Made by a program: the position numbers and the translations under genes. This document shows, one piece after another, positions 34,455 to 46,297 of a DNA stretch of 64,000 nt. Source of the stretch: Tillus elongatus (Eukaryota; Arthropoda; Insecta; Coleoptera; Cleridae); assembly GCA_964006375.1 (NCBI GenBank), contig OZ023269.1, positions 131,653,809-131,717,808 on the forward strand, given 5' to 3'. Under the pieces are notes generated by a model. It did no database searches. It saw only the letters and a list, made by a program, of their open reading frames with translations, and was not told the origin of the DNA. Numbering within the stretch: the first letter of the stretch is position 1; every line of letters starts with the position of its first letter.

Positions 34455-36285
34455 TTTCAACGGCAGCAAACCCTTCTGGACTCTTGATAAATCTATTGGG
34501 AATAATTTCTGCAAGAGCACGTTCCCACCTATTGTTTCAGGGGACGAAATTGTTTCTACCGCCCTGGTCAAGGCTGAACTTTTTGCCTCGTTGTTCGCCG
34601 GCAATTCTACCCTCAACCCACCTCCAAATATTCAACCACCAACAGTCTCTAACGTCGCGCATAAAATGACGGATATCATTTTCAAAACTAAAAAGGTACG
34701 AAAGATGCTCTCTTCTCTTAATACCAGGAAAGCCTCTGGCCTTGGCGAGATCCCAGCAATTGTTCTCAAAAAATTCGCACCAGAACTTGATCCTGTCCTG
34801 ACTCGTCTGTTTCAGACATCTTACAATAGAGGCATATTCCCTAGTAACTGGAAAACTGCTCGAGTACAACCCGTCCCCAAAAAAGGATCCAAAGCGCTTC
34901 ATAGCAACTATAGGCCTATTTCTCTCCTTTCAGTCGTCTCTAAAGTGTTGGAAAAGTATATAAACACCGAATTACTAAAATTTCTTGAAAAACACAGTCT
35001 AATCCACGACAGGCAGTATGGATTCCGCCAGCGCAGATCAACTACCGACCTTCTTTCCTTTGTCACCCATTCTTGGAACAAGTCTATGGAACTACACGGT
35101 GAGTCCCAGATTGTCGCTCTAGAGATATCCAAAGCATTCGACCAGGTCTGGCACGCAGTGCTTGTTAATAAACTTTGGGCCTATGGCATATCACCAAAAC
35201 TCTGTACCTGGACAGCAAATCTCCAACCGGAGCATTTCTGTTGTCGTGGATGGCCATTTCTCTAAACTGTGTCCAATTAATGCAGGAGTTCCTCAAGGTT
35301 CAGCTTTAGCCCCTACTTTGTTTCTTCTCCACATCAATGGCCTCCTCTCTAGCAGATCCAACCCAGTTCACAGTTACGCGGACGACAGCACCCTCCACTC
35401 AAATATACAATATTCTAAGCCTCTCTCTTTAGCCCAATTAGATGAAGATCGCAGACTCATGGAGGGTTCTGTCTCCGTGGATCTCCAAAAAATATTAGAC
35501 TGGGGAAGTAGAAATCTTGTACAGTTCAACCCCATCAAATCTCAGTCTTGCTTTCTTTCTCATAAGAGATACACCAGCCCTAGACCCATCACAGTGAACA
35601 ACCAAGTTATTCAAAGTAATGAGTCCTTTTCACTTGTTGGCATTTCTGTGGATCGAAATCTCAATTGGCACCAACATGTCACATCAATTGCAGAAGCGGC
35701 TGCTAAGAAATTAGGTTTCCTCTTCCGGGCTCGCAAATACTTTTCACCGGCTAATCTCTATACCTTATATACTTCACAAATAAGGCCAAACCTCGAATAC
35801 TGCTCCCACATCTGGGGTGCCGCTGCCGCTTCTACACTCGCTATCCTGGACTCCATTCAGAAGAGAGCTATACGTCTCATCGGTGACCCTACCATCACCC
35901 AAAGGCTGCCATCGCTTGCCCACGGACGTGACGTTGGTGACCTCTCTCTCTTTTATAGAATCTGCACGGACACTGCTCAGAGGAGCTTTCTTCCATAGTT
36001 CTGCTGCCCCCAACAGATCTACCAGGGGAACAGAGCGAATGCACCCTTTTACTGTCCAGGTCACCAGTCATAGAACATCTTGTTATGCCAGCTCTTTTGT
36101 CCCGAGGACTTCCAAGTTGTGGAATTCCTTACCGGCACATGTTTTTCCTTCTCCTCCGAACCTCCAAACCTTCAAGTCCAAAATTAACAAGTTGCCTCTT
36201 TCCTCCTTGTCGACACCCACAGTACGATAGTATTTAGGCTGTGAGCCCTCGGGGTGTGTTGTTGAAATAAAAAAATAAAAAATTG
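34455..36285 (+). pseudogene. LINE-A copy 4
   Basis: Starts within KPFWTLDKSIGNNF and reads AGNSTLNPPPNIQPPTVSNV, the RT block through VALEISKAFDQVWHAVLVNK (34591 onward, 224 codons). A 5-base deletion near 35221 shifts the frame. It then continues as NAGVPQGSALAPTLFLLHIN, SYADDSTLHSN and LDWGSRNLVQFNPIKSQSCF to GAAAASTLAILDSIQKRAIR. The C-terminal SFVPRTSKLWNSLPAHVF motif follows a further shift near 35950. The tail is GTTGTTGAAAT(A)n at 36260-36285. Only a few inactivating changes: a relatively young copy. Confidence 0.94.
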
Positions 36286-36290
36286 CGAGG

Positions 36291-36515
36291 CCTCCTATAT
36301 CGCCAGATTTAACACCCTGAAACTTATTTCTATGGGGGCACTTGAAGTCGAAAATGTTTGAAACAACCAAACTCACTTGGGGAGCTTCGTCGATGAATTG
36401 TTAAAGAATGTGGTCAGATAAGGCCCGAAATGCATCGAAATGTTCGTTCGGAAGTGGAGCAAAGATTTTATTATTGATGGAAGTGGAGGAAAACAATTTG
36501 GACAATCAATTGAAT
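36291..36515 (+). pseudogene. IS630/mariner-like transposase, C-terminal fragment
   Basis: RPPISPDLTP-stop-NLFLWGHLKSKMFET corresponds to the third catalytic Asp block (PPRSPDLTPxDFFLWGxLK). After frameshifts the sequence matches the usual RIxxECxxIRPExLRNVRSEVEQRF C-terminal helices. The LINE-A copy 4 tail abuts its 5' side, suggesting that insertion or a deletion removed the rest. Confidence 0.7.
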
Positions 36516-36656
36516 AACATTCTTTCATTCATTGATATTTTGTCTTTAATTGATGATTTTATTGCCATATCCAAATTAAAATTTAAAAAGTCGTGTGTTG
36601 TCTGAGCAGAATTGAGAAAGCTTTAAAATGAGGTGTCATTCAACATAGTGTGCCAT

Positions 36657-36709
36657 GTACACTTGGAGAACCCAAATCACCACATGGGATTTGGGTTCTC
36701 CAAGTGTAC
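36657..36709. repeat. Perfect 22-bp inverted repeat with 9-nt loop
   Basis: Arms at 36657-36678 and 36688-36709 are exact reverse complements, GTACACTTGGAGAACCC in the left arm; the loop is ACCACATGG. The arm sequence is the one that flanks HHR-2 copies (for example at 48989-49008 and 49073-49100), so this looks like an HHR-2 element with its centre deleted. Confidence 0.93.
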
Positions 36710-37652
36710 TTGTCACTGCTCATCACAGGTTCCAATCTTTACTTAGTGTATAGGGTGCCATTTAAAATTCAAGGGTACTTTACGCCACTGCCTAAGAGGT
36801 GGGTTCCAAGACGCCAAAACTTACACCATCATCCTTGAAAACAAAGTCGACGTGTCGCGGCTTTTTTTTTTATTCCGATATTTTCCAGGGGGAAGTTTTA
36901 ATTGGCACATTCTGTATGTTAGTAAAAGCTATTTATTATTATGAGTATTATTATAGTAAGCAAACCAATAACATGGGATGTTCACTTTTGTAATAGCTTT
37001 CAGATTTTTATCGAAGCAATGATTAAACAGATCAAAAAATTTCCATGATCTCAAAATTATCAAGCTTTATACCACATGAAATGTCTTGTATCTTTTTATT
37101 TGCGCTAATAATTTGCCAGATGGTAATTGAAGTGTTAGGAAGATTTCTGTTATTGTTATCAGGAGTATTATGTGATGTCTATAAATAACCGCCAACTTTA
37201 GTATGATTTTATTATTGCTTTTAAGATCAATTGAATTTATTCAAGCTTAAAATTGCCCTTAATATGCAACACATGCGGATTTAACAATGGTTTAATGTTA
37301 TATTGCGTATTACATCCAAAGGAAATCTCAAGTTAAGCATCACGTGTGCTAATAAATATACCAAGACGCAGCAAAGTGCCCGATTATAACAAATTTTCAT
37401 GGAATTTTTACAAATTAAGATAAGTATTTTATTTTAAACTTAGAAAATAATATCTTTTTACACTAAACTCAGCACAAACAAAACTTTCACAAACTGCGAA
37501 TTAAAAAATGTTAATATTTTGAATTGTATGCTCACGGTTTTGTAGAGTATTATAAATTAAAATAGGTTAATATGTACAGGTAAGATACTTGAAAATTGGG
37601 ATGTTAAATAAAATATAATATTTTGTAGATGATTACCATTAAAAATATTTTA

Positions 37653-37655
<3 letters not shown>
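36710..37655. other. No recognisable gene
   Basis: 36716-36750 is an inverted relative of 48955-48990 (HHR-2 flank). TTTACGCCACTG ending near 36791 resembles a hAT terminus in reverse. A degenerate 38-bp motif lies at about 37360-37400. The rest is unassigned. Confidence 0.5.

Positions 37656-37738
<83 letters not shown>
37656..37738. repeat. (TA)n microsatellite
   Basis: About 41 TA units between TATTTTATGCA and TTGATTACTTATT. The flanks are not TADR. Confidence 0.97.
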
Positions 37739-37739
<1 letters not shown>

Positions 37740-37859
37740 ATTACTTATTTATTGTACGGTTCAGACTGGGTTAATTTTAATGCCGCGAAATACTAAAATG
37801 TTTGAATTAAAATAAAATGCGCGCATTAACATTACTAGTTTATAGAGACTAGCATCGTG

Positions 37860-38339
37860 GTCCTAATTACCCGTTTAAGACTCGTGAAGGACCAGAAGAA
37901 TTGTTTTGGGGGCAGATTTATGAATACACGTGGTTAAAGTAATAACAATTTAATGAGTTACAAAGTTAAATACAGAGAAATTGATGTTGTGATCTAATAA
38001 GGATACAATAAAAAAAGGTGACTTACAATTGGAGCTGGGTAGGTTGAAGGCTGCCGTACCCAACACGCTGAGGCTGCCGCTGGTACCTGGGGCTTCATGC
38101 AAAAGGGCCAAGATGTTTCACGTGTCCAGGTGACGACTGTGAAGACTTGCGGTGTGTTCATGCCGTGGTTGAATGGATTTCTGAGCACGGGTCCGTCGCT
38201 CGTCGAAAGACTGGCTCTTCCAGTCCGAGGCTCACGAACCTGTCCACATGTCTATGGAGACAACCGTGGTTCTTGACTCCGTGCCGCGGGTCAGGCGATC
38301 TCCCTGTGATGCTCCCTGATCGCTGGAACGAGCACTTTT
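37860..38339. other. GC-rich unassigned segment
   Basis: From about 38030 to 38339 the base composition is clearly more GC-rich than the surrounding AT-rich DNA, without being one of the recognised LINE copies. On the minus strand it has a 64-codon frame and a splice-donor-like ATTGTAAGT near 38030. An LTR-retroelement leader or a fragment of a host exon are both possible; neither is supported by a recognised motif. Confidence 0.35.
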
Positions 38340-39752
38340 GCTGTCCAGAGCTTTACACTCGCACAAGATGTGCTGGGCTGATTCCTTCCCCTCGCCGCAG
38401 AGTCTGCATGCGAGATCCCCCTCGAACCGCCCCATTTTATGCAGGTGTTTCTTGACGGCCATGTGTCTCGTCAAGAAACCTGTTATGTTCCTGAGCTGTC
38501 CTCTGCTAAGATTTAGCAGCTCCACAGCACTCTTTGAACTGGGTTCGTCAATTATTAACTTCCCATGTCTGAGCCCTGGACAGTCTGCCCAGTACACCTT
38601 GTGTTGGTTTCTGACCCGGGACTTAATGGCTCCCCTGGCAGTGCTCTTTGTCACGCCCAGAGCCGGTTCTGGTCCCATAAATGGTTCTGCTGACCCTCTC
38701 TTCGCGAGAGTGTCAGCTTCGTTGACCCCCGAGTGCCCCGGCACCCAGATGAGGGTGACCTCATTCTGCCCAGCCAGGTCGCTCGTCTCGTCTCGGCACT
38801 CACTCACCAGCCAAAAATTTATCCGTGGGCTACTTAGGGCCTTAAGGGTTGCCTGAGGATCCGCTTGTTGGTGTAGCCCCTCCTCTTGTTCTCCCGCACA
38901 CAGTGCAGGATGGCGTACATTTCGGCCTGAAAGACCGTTGCATGGGCTCCGAGGGAAATACTATGACTTACCCTCGGTCCTTCCGAATAAACACCTGCCC
39001 CCGTCCCACGCTCCCCGCCTGATCCGTCCGTGAACCAGGCGAGCGCGCCCCGTGGTATGCCGGGCGTCTGCTTCCGCCATGCCTCACGGTCGGGGATCTC
39101 CACTGTAAAGTTGTTTTCCCTGCAGATTCGCGGGCTCGCGACGTGTGACCTCATTTCAAGCATGGGCTCCTTCACGATCTTCTGAATTTTGCAGTCGCCC
39201 CTGTAACCTGGGTTCATCTTCAATCTACCATTGCAGGCTAGTCTATATAGTCCTAGCCTGGCCTCCCTAATAATAAATAAGTGTGTGTGTGTTGGTGGTG
39301 GTGGAGGGGGGGGGGTTTAGCAGATCCAGCAAAACCTCCATGGCGGCTGTTGGGGTTGAAGACATGGCCACTGTGATGCCTAGGCAAGCCATCCTTTGGA
39401 TCTTGCCTAGTTTTTGTTTGGCACTGGATTGTGTCACCTTAGGCCACTAGACCAGTGCTGCGTATGTTAACGATGGTCTGACCACCCTTGTGTACAGCCA
39501 GTGGGCCCTACTAGGTCTTAGTCCCCACGTTTTTCCATATAGTCGCCTAGTGACGGCTAAAGTCATGACTGCCTTACGCAGTATTTTTTCAACGTGACCA
39601 TTCCAGGTTAGCTTAGAGTCAAGTACGACCCCAAGATATTTTACCTCTCTGGCCATTGAAATGTTCCTACCGTATAGAGTGAGAGTTCTGTGGCTCTCCC
39701 ACTTCCTCCTTCCTAGTAAACGGTATGACGGTTGCTTTCTCGGGACTCACCC
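38340..39752 (-). pseudogene. LINE-B copy: RT thumb, RNase H and post-RNase H region
   Basis: Minus strand from about 39750: VSPEKATVIPFTRKEEVGEP, REVKYLGVVLDSKLTWNGHV, LYTRVVRPSLTYAALVWW and KIQRMACLGITVAMSSTPTA (RT thumb and connection, as in R1/I-type LINEs). RNase H follows with AWFTDGS (first Asp), FQAEMYAI (Glu), and IWVPGHSGVN-EADTLAKRGS (last box, with a small deletion). NLSRGQLRNITGFLTRHMAV and ACRLCGEGKESAQHILCECK follow. It is truncated at both ends: no 3' tail at 38340, and the 5' side meets LINE-A copy 5 at 39752. Confidence 0.92.
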
Positions 39753-40213
39753 CGAGCCGCTTCTACACTCGCTATCCTGGACTCCATTTAGAAGAGAGCT
39801 GTACGTCTCATCGGTGACCCTACCCTCACCCAAAGGCTGCCATCCCTTGTCCACCAACGTGCCGTTGGTGACACCCCCCCCTCTCTCATAGATATCTGCA
39901 CGGGCATTGCTCAGAGGAGCTTTCTTTCATAGTTCCTCCACCTGCTGTCCCCAACAGATCTACCAGGGGAACAGAGCGAATGCACCCTTTTACTGTCCAG
40001 GTCACCAGACATAGAACATCTTGTTATGCCCGCTCTTTTGTCCCGAGGACTTTCAAGTTGTGGAATTCCTTGTCGGCACATGTTTTTCCTTCTCCTCCGA
40101 ACCCCCAAACCTTCAAGTCCAGAATTAACAAGTTGCCTCTTTCCTCCTTGTCGACACCCACGGTACGATAGTTTTTAGGCTGTAAGCCCTCATGGTGTGT
40201 TGTTGAAATAAAA
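39753..40213 (+). pseudogene. LINE-A copy 5, 3' end only
   Basis: Begins in the codons for ASTLAILDSI and covers the C-terminal FVPRTFKLWNSLSAHVFPSP and FKSRINKLPLSSLSTPTVR, ending GTGTGTTGTTGAAATAAAAA. It is joined tail-to-truncation with LINE-B on the left. Confidence 0.9.
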
Positions 40214-40518
40214 ACACTCGACCGTTGTTAACCCTAGATTAATTAAAAATAATATATCCATCATTCAATTTTGCAATGTATCTTACAAAGAAGCTTCAGC
40301 TTGTAGTTGTGAAATATTTAAATTTAAAACTAAGTATCTTTGAACTGTGACTTCCAGTTCCCTTCATCAATATTCCTTCATACTCTTAATAAACTGGTCT
40401 ACATTATTTGTAGAACTTTCCCTTATTTAATTTCTAATAACTAACAAAATAATCTTTTTCACGGTTAGAAGAAATTTTGACAATTTGCTTGAGTTGACAA
40501 TTTTTAACTCTTACCATT

Positions 40519-40617
40519 GATTAAGTAATGCACAATAAGCCAAAGGTTGCAGTGCTATCGGGGCGGCAAAGCCGCGGACGAGCCCTGAGGGAGAAGAAAA
40601 AAAAAGGATTTAGTAAT
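40519..40617 (+). mobile_element. Ultra-short LINE-B tail insertion with target-site duplication
   Basis: The 77-bp body (40530-40606) is the LINE-B 3' end with hairpin GCGGC-AAA-GCCGC and an A-rich tail. GATTAAGTAAT (40519-40529) and GATTTAGTAAT (40607-40617) flank it. It starts within two bases of the same LINE-B position as the copy at 62240. Confidence 0.85.
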
Positions 40618-41654
40618 TTATATTTTAATCGACTGTTTTCAAAAAAGTTTACTATAAATACAATGTTTAATACATTAGACGTAAAACAGGCAAATGTATC
40701 AGGTAAATGCTCAAATTATTAGTTAAAAGAATATTTTCTAAGGCTAAAAGACAGCATATGTCCCAACTTTAGTGAAAGGAAAGATTATCCATTGTATAAA
40801 CTAATTTTCTCTTATTACGAGGCAATAGTAAACAAAGAGTTAAGCACGAATAAACAAAAGCTAATCGATTAACAATGTCTATGGTAATTATATATTTAAA
40901 ATATTCACACGTTATCTTGTACTGACCATGCCTCATCATTATTTCAATTAAATTCGGCATTTAATTCAAATTAGGGAAAAGTCACGTTGAAACTCAAAAC
41001 CGCAATAGCCAAGAGCAAGACTTAATAATAACACGGATTATACAGTCAAGAAATAGAAAGTAAACTTTTAAATTATCCATGCGTTTACATATACACAACA
41101 TACATAATATAGACATGTGTGCAAAGGCACTTAAATACTTGTTTTAAGTAGAGAAAATTGGATTCGAAATAAATTCAATTATATGATTAGCTAAGCTACT
41201 TACAATTACTTACAACTTTCCATAAGATTACGCCTTACAAGATTTAGATGTAACACTATAGGTCTTACAAATCTCATCCGCATAATAATAATAAGAAGAA
41301 GAATAATAAAGTGTGCAAAAGATCTGTAAGATCGATACTTATATTCTAAGGTTCCTAGGACACACGTTGTCTACCTGGAGAGCAAAGATTCAGTTACGGG
41401 TACAAACGGGTGATAACATCGTAACCAGCACGATACCAATATGTAAATCTACAAAACTTAAAACCAAAATATTATAATGTTAAGAAACATAAAACATTAA
41501 ATAACGAACTTCTCATAGAGATAAAAAATCTAGAAGCCAATTTAAAAAAGAAAGCAATATTCATCCTATTACAAAATGAATGTAAACAGTAAATTACACA
41601 GAAGAATCAAAACATTACAGAAACACACGCTAAAAAACTTATTTAATATTTGGG
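40618..41654. other. No recognisable gene
   Basis: AT-rich; a short ATA/AGA-rich tract at about 41280-41310. Nothing recognised. Confidence 0.5.
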
Positions 41655-42045
41655 ATGATGTTCCCTTAGATGTAAGGCCGCCACGATTGTATCCCCAACA
41701 CGATGAGGCCTCTCCGCACTTTTGCCCCCGAGTACGAAATTTCTTGTATACTTGATCCTCCTGATCGTTGAATTGGCAGAAGTGGTCTTCATGTTTGGCC
41801 ACCAAGGCCACCTAACCCTGATCCATTGGATTATTGTCTCTGGATGTGGATAAAACCATTGGTGGGTGAAGCATGAGTAGAAACAAGAGAAATGTTAAAT
41901 AATTGCATTAACAATGCTGCAGCTGTTATAAGAAATAATCGTTTTCAAGGTATCGTGCTACCAGTGCTATTAATAAACGATCCAATAGATATATCCGAAG
42001 CTGGCGGTGGATGTTTAAAAGTATTCTTTAAGTTATTTTTATACT
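41655..42045 (+). pseudogene. IS630/mariner-like transposase fragment (second and third Asp blocks)
   Basis: VPLDVRPPRLYPQHDEASPH then FCPRVRNFL gives the second catalytic Asp. After a frameshift IGRSGLHVWPPRPPNPDPLD and YCLWMW cover the third block with the usual SPDxxPLD changed to PNPDPLD. A C-terminal relic reaches about 42040. Different sequence from the 3235-4310 and 36291 copies. Confidence 0.75.
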
Positions 42046-42306
42046 TTAGTATTTAAATTTAGTTATTCGGTGTCAAAGTTAATTTAAAAATAAATGTTTT
42101 TGGCACATTGTATCTTGAAAAGGGAGCATTTCCAGATTTTTTCTTATTTCAACCTTTGGAATACGTCATAAAAAGAGTTCGCTTACCTCCCGAAACACCT
42201 GTATAACACCTTATTACTTGATATTTACCTTATTAAGTTGGAGAAAAAATCCAGAGGTGAGCTTCCAGGTAAAAATATTTTAGTGAGAGTCACCTAAAAC
42301 AAAAAG

Positions 42307-44095
42307 TGCAAGAGCACGTTCTCACGTCTCGTTTAAGTGGATGAAATTGTTTCTACCGCCATAGGCAAGGCTGAACTTTTTGCCTCGTTGTTCGCCAGCA
42401 ATTCTACTCTCAACCCACCCTCAAATGTTCAACCACCAACAGTCCCCAATGTCGCACATAAAATGGCGGATATCATTTTCAAAACTAAAAAGGTACGAAA
42501 GATGCTCTCTTGTCTTAATACCAGGAAAGCCTCTGGCCTTGATGAGATCCCAGCAATTGTTTTCAAAAAATGCGCACCAGAACTTGCTCCTGTCCTGACT
42601 CGTCTGTTTCAGACATCTTACAATAGAGGCATATTCCCTAGTAACTGGAAAACTGCTCGAGCACAACCCGTCCCCAAGAAGGGATCCAAAGTGCTTCCTA
42701 GCAGCTACAGGCCTACTTCTCTCCTTTCAGCCATCTCTAAAGCGATGGAAAAGTATATAAATATCGAATTACTAAAATTTCTTGAAAAACACGGTCTAAT
42801 CCACGACATGCAGTATGGATTCCGTCAGCGCAGATCAACTGCCGACCTTCTTTCCTTTGTCACCAATTCTTGAAACAAGTCTATGGAACTACACGGTGAA
42901 TCCCAGATTGTCGCTCTAGACATACCCAAAGCATTCGACCAGGTCTGGCACGCAGCGCTGCTTAATAAACTTCCGGCCTATGGCCTACCACCAAAACTCT
43001 GTACTTGGACAGCAAATTTCCTCTCCAACCGGAGCATTTCTGTTGTCGTGGATGGCCATTCCTCTAAACTGTATCCAATTAATGCAGGAGTCCCTCAAGG
43101 TTCAGCATTAGCCCCTACTTTGTTTCTTCTCCACATCAATGACCTCCTCTCTAGCACATCCACCCCAGTTCACAGTTACACGGACGACAGCACCCTCCAC
43201 TCAAATATACAATATTCTAAGCCTGTCTCTTTAGCCCAATTAGATGAGGATCGCAGACTCATGGAGGGTTCAGTCTCTGTGGATCTCCAAAAATGTTAGA
43301 CTGGGGAAAGGGAAATCTTGTACAATTCAACTCCACCAAATCTTGCTTTCTATTTCATGAGAGATACACCAGCCCTAGACCCATCACAATGAACAACCAA
43401 GTTATTCAAAGTAATGAGTCCTTTTCACTTTTTGTCACTTTTTGGCATTTCTGTGGATCGAAATCTCAATTGGCACCAACATGTCAGATAAATTGCAGAA
43501 GCGGCAGCTAAGAAATTAGGTTTCCTTTTCCGGGCACGCAAATACTTTTCACCAGCTAATCTCTATACCTTATATACTTCACAAATAAGGCCAAACCTCA
43601 AATATTGCTCCCACATCTGGGGTGCCGCTACCGCTTGTACACTCGCTATCCTGGACTCCATTCAGAAGAAAGCTATACGTCTCATCGGTGACCCTACCGT
43701 CACCCAAAGGCTGCCATCTCTTGCCCACCGACGTGCCGTTGGTGACACCCCCCCCTCTCTCTCTTTCTCTTATAGATATATGCACGGGCACTGCTCAGAG
43801 GAGCTTTCTTTCATAGTTCCTCTACCTGCTGCCCCCAACAGATCTACCAGGGGAACAGAGCGAATGCACCCTTTTACTGTTCAGGTCACCAGACATAGAA
43901 CATTTTTTTATGCCCGCTCTTTTGTCCCGAGGACTTCCAAGTTGTGGGATTCCTTGCCGGCACATGTTTTTCCTTCTCCTCCGAACCTCCAAACCTTCAA
44001 GTCCAGAATTAACAAGTTGCCTCTTTCCTCCTTGTCGATACCCACGTTACGATAGTATTTAGGCTGTAAGCCCTCGTGGTGTGTTGTTGAAATAT
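42307..44095 (+). pseudogene. LINE-A copy 6
   Basis: Begins at GCAAGAGCACGTTCTCACG. Codes EIVSTAIGKAELFASLFASN, KMLSCLNTRKASGLDEIPAI, VALDIPKAFDQVWHAALLNK and NAGVPQGSALAPTLFLLHIN. The catalytic box reads SYTDDSTLHSN (Ala changed to Thr). A stop near 42871 (Trp codon changed to TGA) and a frameshift near 43293 disrupt it. The C-terminal SFVPRTSKLWDSLPAHVFPS and the standard 3' end at 44070-44095 are present. Confidence 0.93.
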
Positions 44096-44602
44096 AAGAA
44101 AAAACATCGACTTAAACAACAATGTTCTCCCATCTGACGATGATGTCGAGCAGCGAAACCAGCACAGCGAAGAAAACCAACACTTGTGAAGCCAGAGAAG
44201 AACTATCTATATCTGTATTTAGACTAAAGTAAGAAAAACCACATTTATTGTGAAAAAAATGGTAGACGTGGATATTTAGAGCCTGAATTAAAATTTAGTC
44301 CGTATTATGTTTCAGCTATTCAACTAAAAAGTAACTTTAAAAGAAATTGTTAAATATCAGTTAACATAAGAAATGTAGGGCCTATAACGGTACAACAAAC
44401 TAAAAAAGGTAATAACAATAAAAGTACCGGAATATAAAGACAACATTCATAAGTACAATACCATCGATTAACCTATAGCTTTTGCTTTCATCTTCGGCAA
44501 AAAGCCGCAGGGAACTGAGGAAAGTGAATCTTGAGACATCTATTTTCACTATCCGTTATGTCTCGTAAAGTAGATCAATTTATAATACATAATTATGTTA
44601 CA

Positions 44603-44604
<2 letters not shown>
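44096..44604. other. No recognisable gene
   Basis: Contains TTGTGAAGCCAGAGAAGAAC and ATCTGTATTTAGACTAAAGT near 44190-44230, a block shared with TADR copies (for example 7035-7075). Otherwise unassigned. Confidence 0.5.

Positions 44605-44696
<92 letters not shown>
44605..44696. repeat. (TA)n microsatellite, left half of a split array
   Basis: About 46 TA units ending exactly at the left terminus of the hAT element. Confidence 0.97.
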
Positions 44697-44699
<3 letters not shown>

Positions 44700-46294
44700 T
44701 AGCGTGCATACAATAGAAGCATAAAAGCATTGCCTACCCTTAGGAAAATTACCCATACAAAATTAAGTGAATTAAGATATATTGTTTAAAAAAAATCTTA
44801 ATTCCATATCCATATACTATACTTGTATTTATTATACTATACTCTTCCGCGTCTTTTACAACTCATAATGTAATATTATAATAAAATTATTTATTCTCAC
44901 TTCTTGCCGCAGTCCGCTCTGTTAAAAGCATTAGATTGGAAATTAAAGGGATGCATTCACAGCTCTCTCATATGGTGTTATACGGAAACCAAAAGCAATG
45001 CTTATTCAAGGAATATTATGCATGTAGGTAGGTCGGCCGCCTTCGTGTCATCGCCGAAATCTCACAGTTCCTAAAACACTCTGGATGTCGTGTCGATAAG
45101 GTCAATACTGTTCAATATGAACTGCTATTTTGAACCTTAGCCACTTAATTGGCGCCTAATTACGCATTATTGTGCATTCTCCACTTTTGCCAGTTGATGA
45201 TTAGTTGCAATCGAAGTCATGCCATCCAAATAATATTCAATTATTTATCTAGATCCTGGTAATCAGTGTTTTTGTTTAGCATATCTTGATTTTGAAACAG
45301 TTAAACATTTGATTATACTGATTATAGACAATAGTTGATCTGTGGTTGTGCTTAAAAACACATTTTTTTAATATAATAGAGTCAAAAATTGTAGATATTG
45401 GTTATTGTATAAAAAAATAGAGGAATTTAAAATTTTTATCGATAATCTTTACAATGACTTTGAAAAAATTTATGAAAAAACGGTAATCTTTTGCGGGGAG
45501 CCAAAAAGAAAGCGAAATATTAATGATGTGAAAGTACATTATAAACGAATATTTCGAGAAATATTGGACAATATAAAAATAGAAATTTCTGATCGATATA
45601 ACGAAATTAGGCAGTTAGGTTTTTTTCGTCTTCTGGATCGAGACTCTTTTTCGGATTTCAAATGTAATTTTCCTGAAGACATTTTTTTGGAACTGAAAAC
45701 AAAATATAATGAAAGATTTGATTTTGACAGATTAAAAAACGAGTTGATTTGTTTATATTCTTCTGCAGAATTTTCCGGTCTTAATAGTTATGAAATTATT
45801 AGATTTTGCGAGAAGAACAGTATGAGCCACGTTTTTCCACAACTAGTGAAATTAGCCAAACTTATTGTGACGATACCAGCTAGTAGCACTTCGGCAGAAC
45901 GATCTTTCTCGGGGTTGAAACGTATTCACATCTACTTACGAAATACTCAAGGACAAGAAAGATTGAGTAATTTGACAATTATTTCAATTGAAAGAGACCT
46001 TATGCAAGACTTAAAACGAAATACTAATTTTTATGATAATGTGCTAAATGTGTTTCTAAAAAAAGACAGCCGTATTGATCTAATTTATAAAACATAAGTG
46101 TTTGATTTTCCTATTAAAATGAGTGTAGTGTTTATTTTCCAAGAACCCACGGTTTTAAAAACAGCATAAGTGCACCGCGCAAGAACTATTATAATACAAA
46201 TTTCTGAAGGAAGTCGTATTTTGGTGTGTCGTGGTAAGTAATTTTTACCTTTTAAAATGTTTGCCTACCCTACTTTACCTAGCAGTGCACGCCA

Positions 46295-46297
<3 letters not shown>
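44697..46297 (+). mobile_element. hAT element inserted within a (TA)n array
   Basis: The left end TAGTAGCGTGCAT (44697) corresponds to the inverted right end CAGTGGCGTGCA (46297-46286) with two changes. The ends lie immediately against (TA)n on both sides, so an 8-bp duplication of TA sequence would be invisible. The 1601-bp element holds only the C-terminal part of a transposase; it is an internally deleted or decayed copy. Confidence 0.8.
45372..46097 (+). pseudogene. hAT transposase C-terminal region (ZMYM1-like type)
   Basis: An open frame of about 240 codons with no early ATG (the first in-frame Met is about 145 codons in). It ends with the hAT C-terminal dimerisation region: VTIPASSTSAERSFSGLKRI, then HIYLRNTQGQERLSNLTIIS and IERDL. 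It lacks the N-terminal zinc finger and most of the catalytic RNase H-like fold. The continuous frame and clean motif suggest recent decay or truncation. No start codon is supported. Confidence 0.87.

Noticed and set aside
44128..44165. CTGACGATGATG...GCGAAACC as a hammerhead
   Set aside because: The core is interrupted and no stem II pairs at the required position.
45405..46097. hAT C-terminal frame as a domesticated host gene
   Set aside because: No start codon, only the C-terminal part, and it lies between the element's own termini inside a TA array, which points to a transposon remnant.
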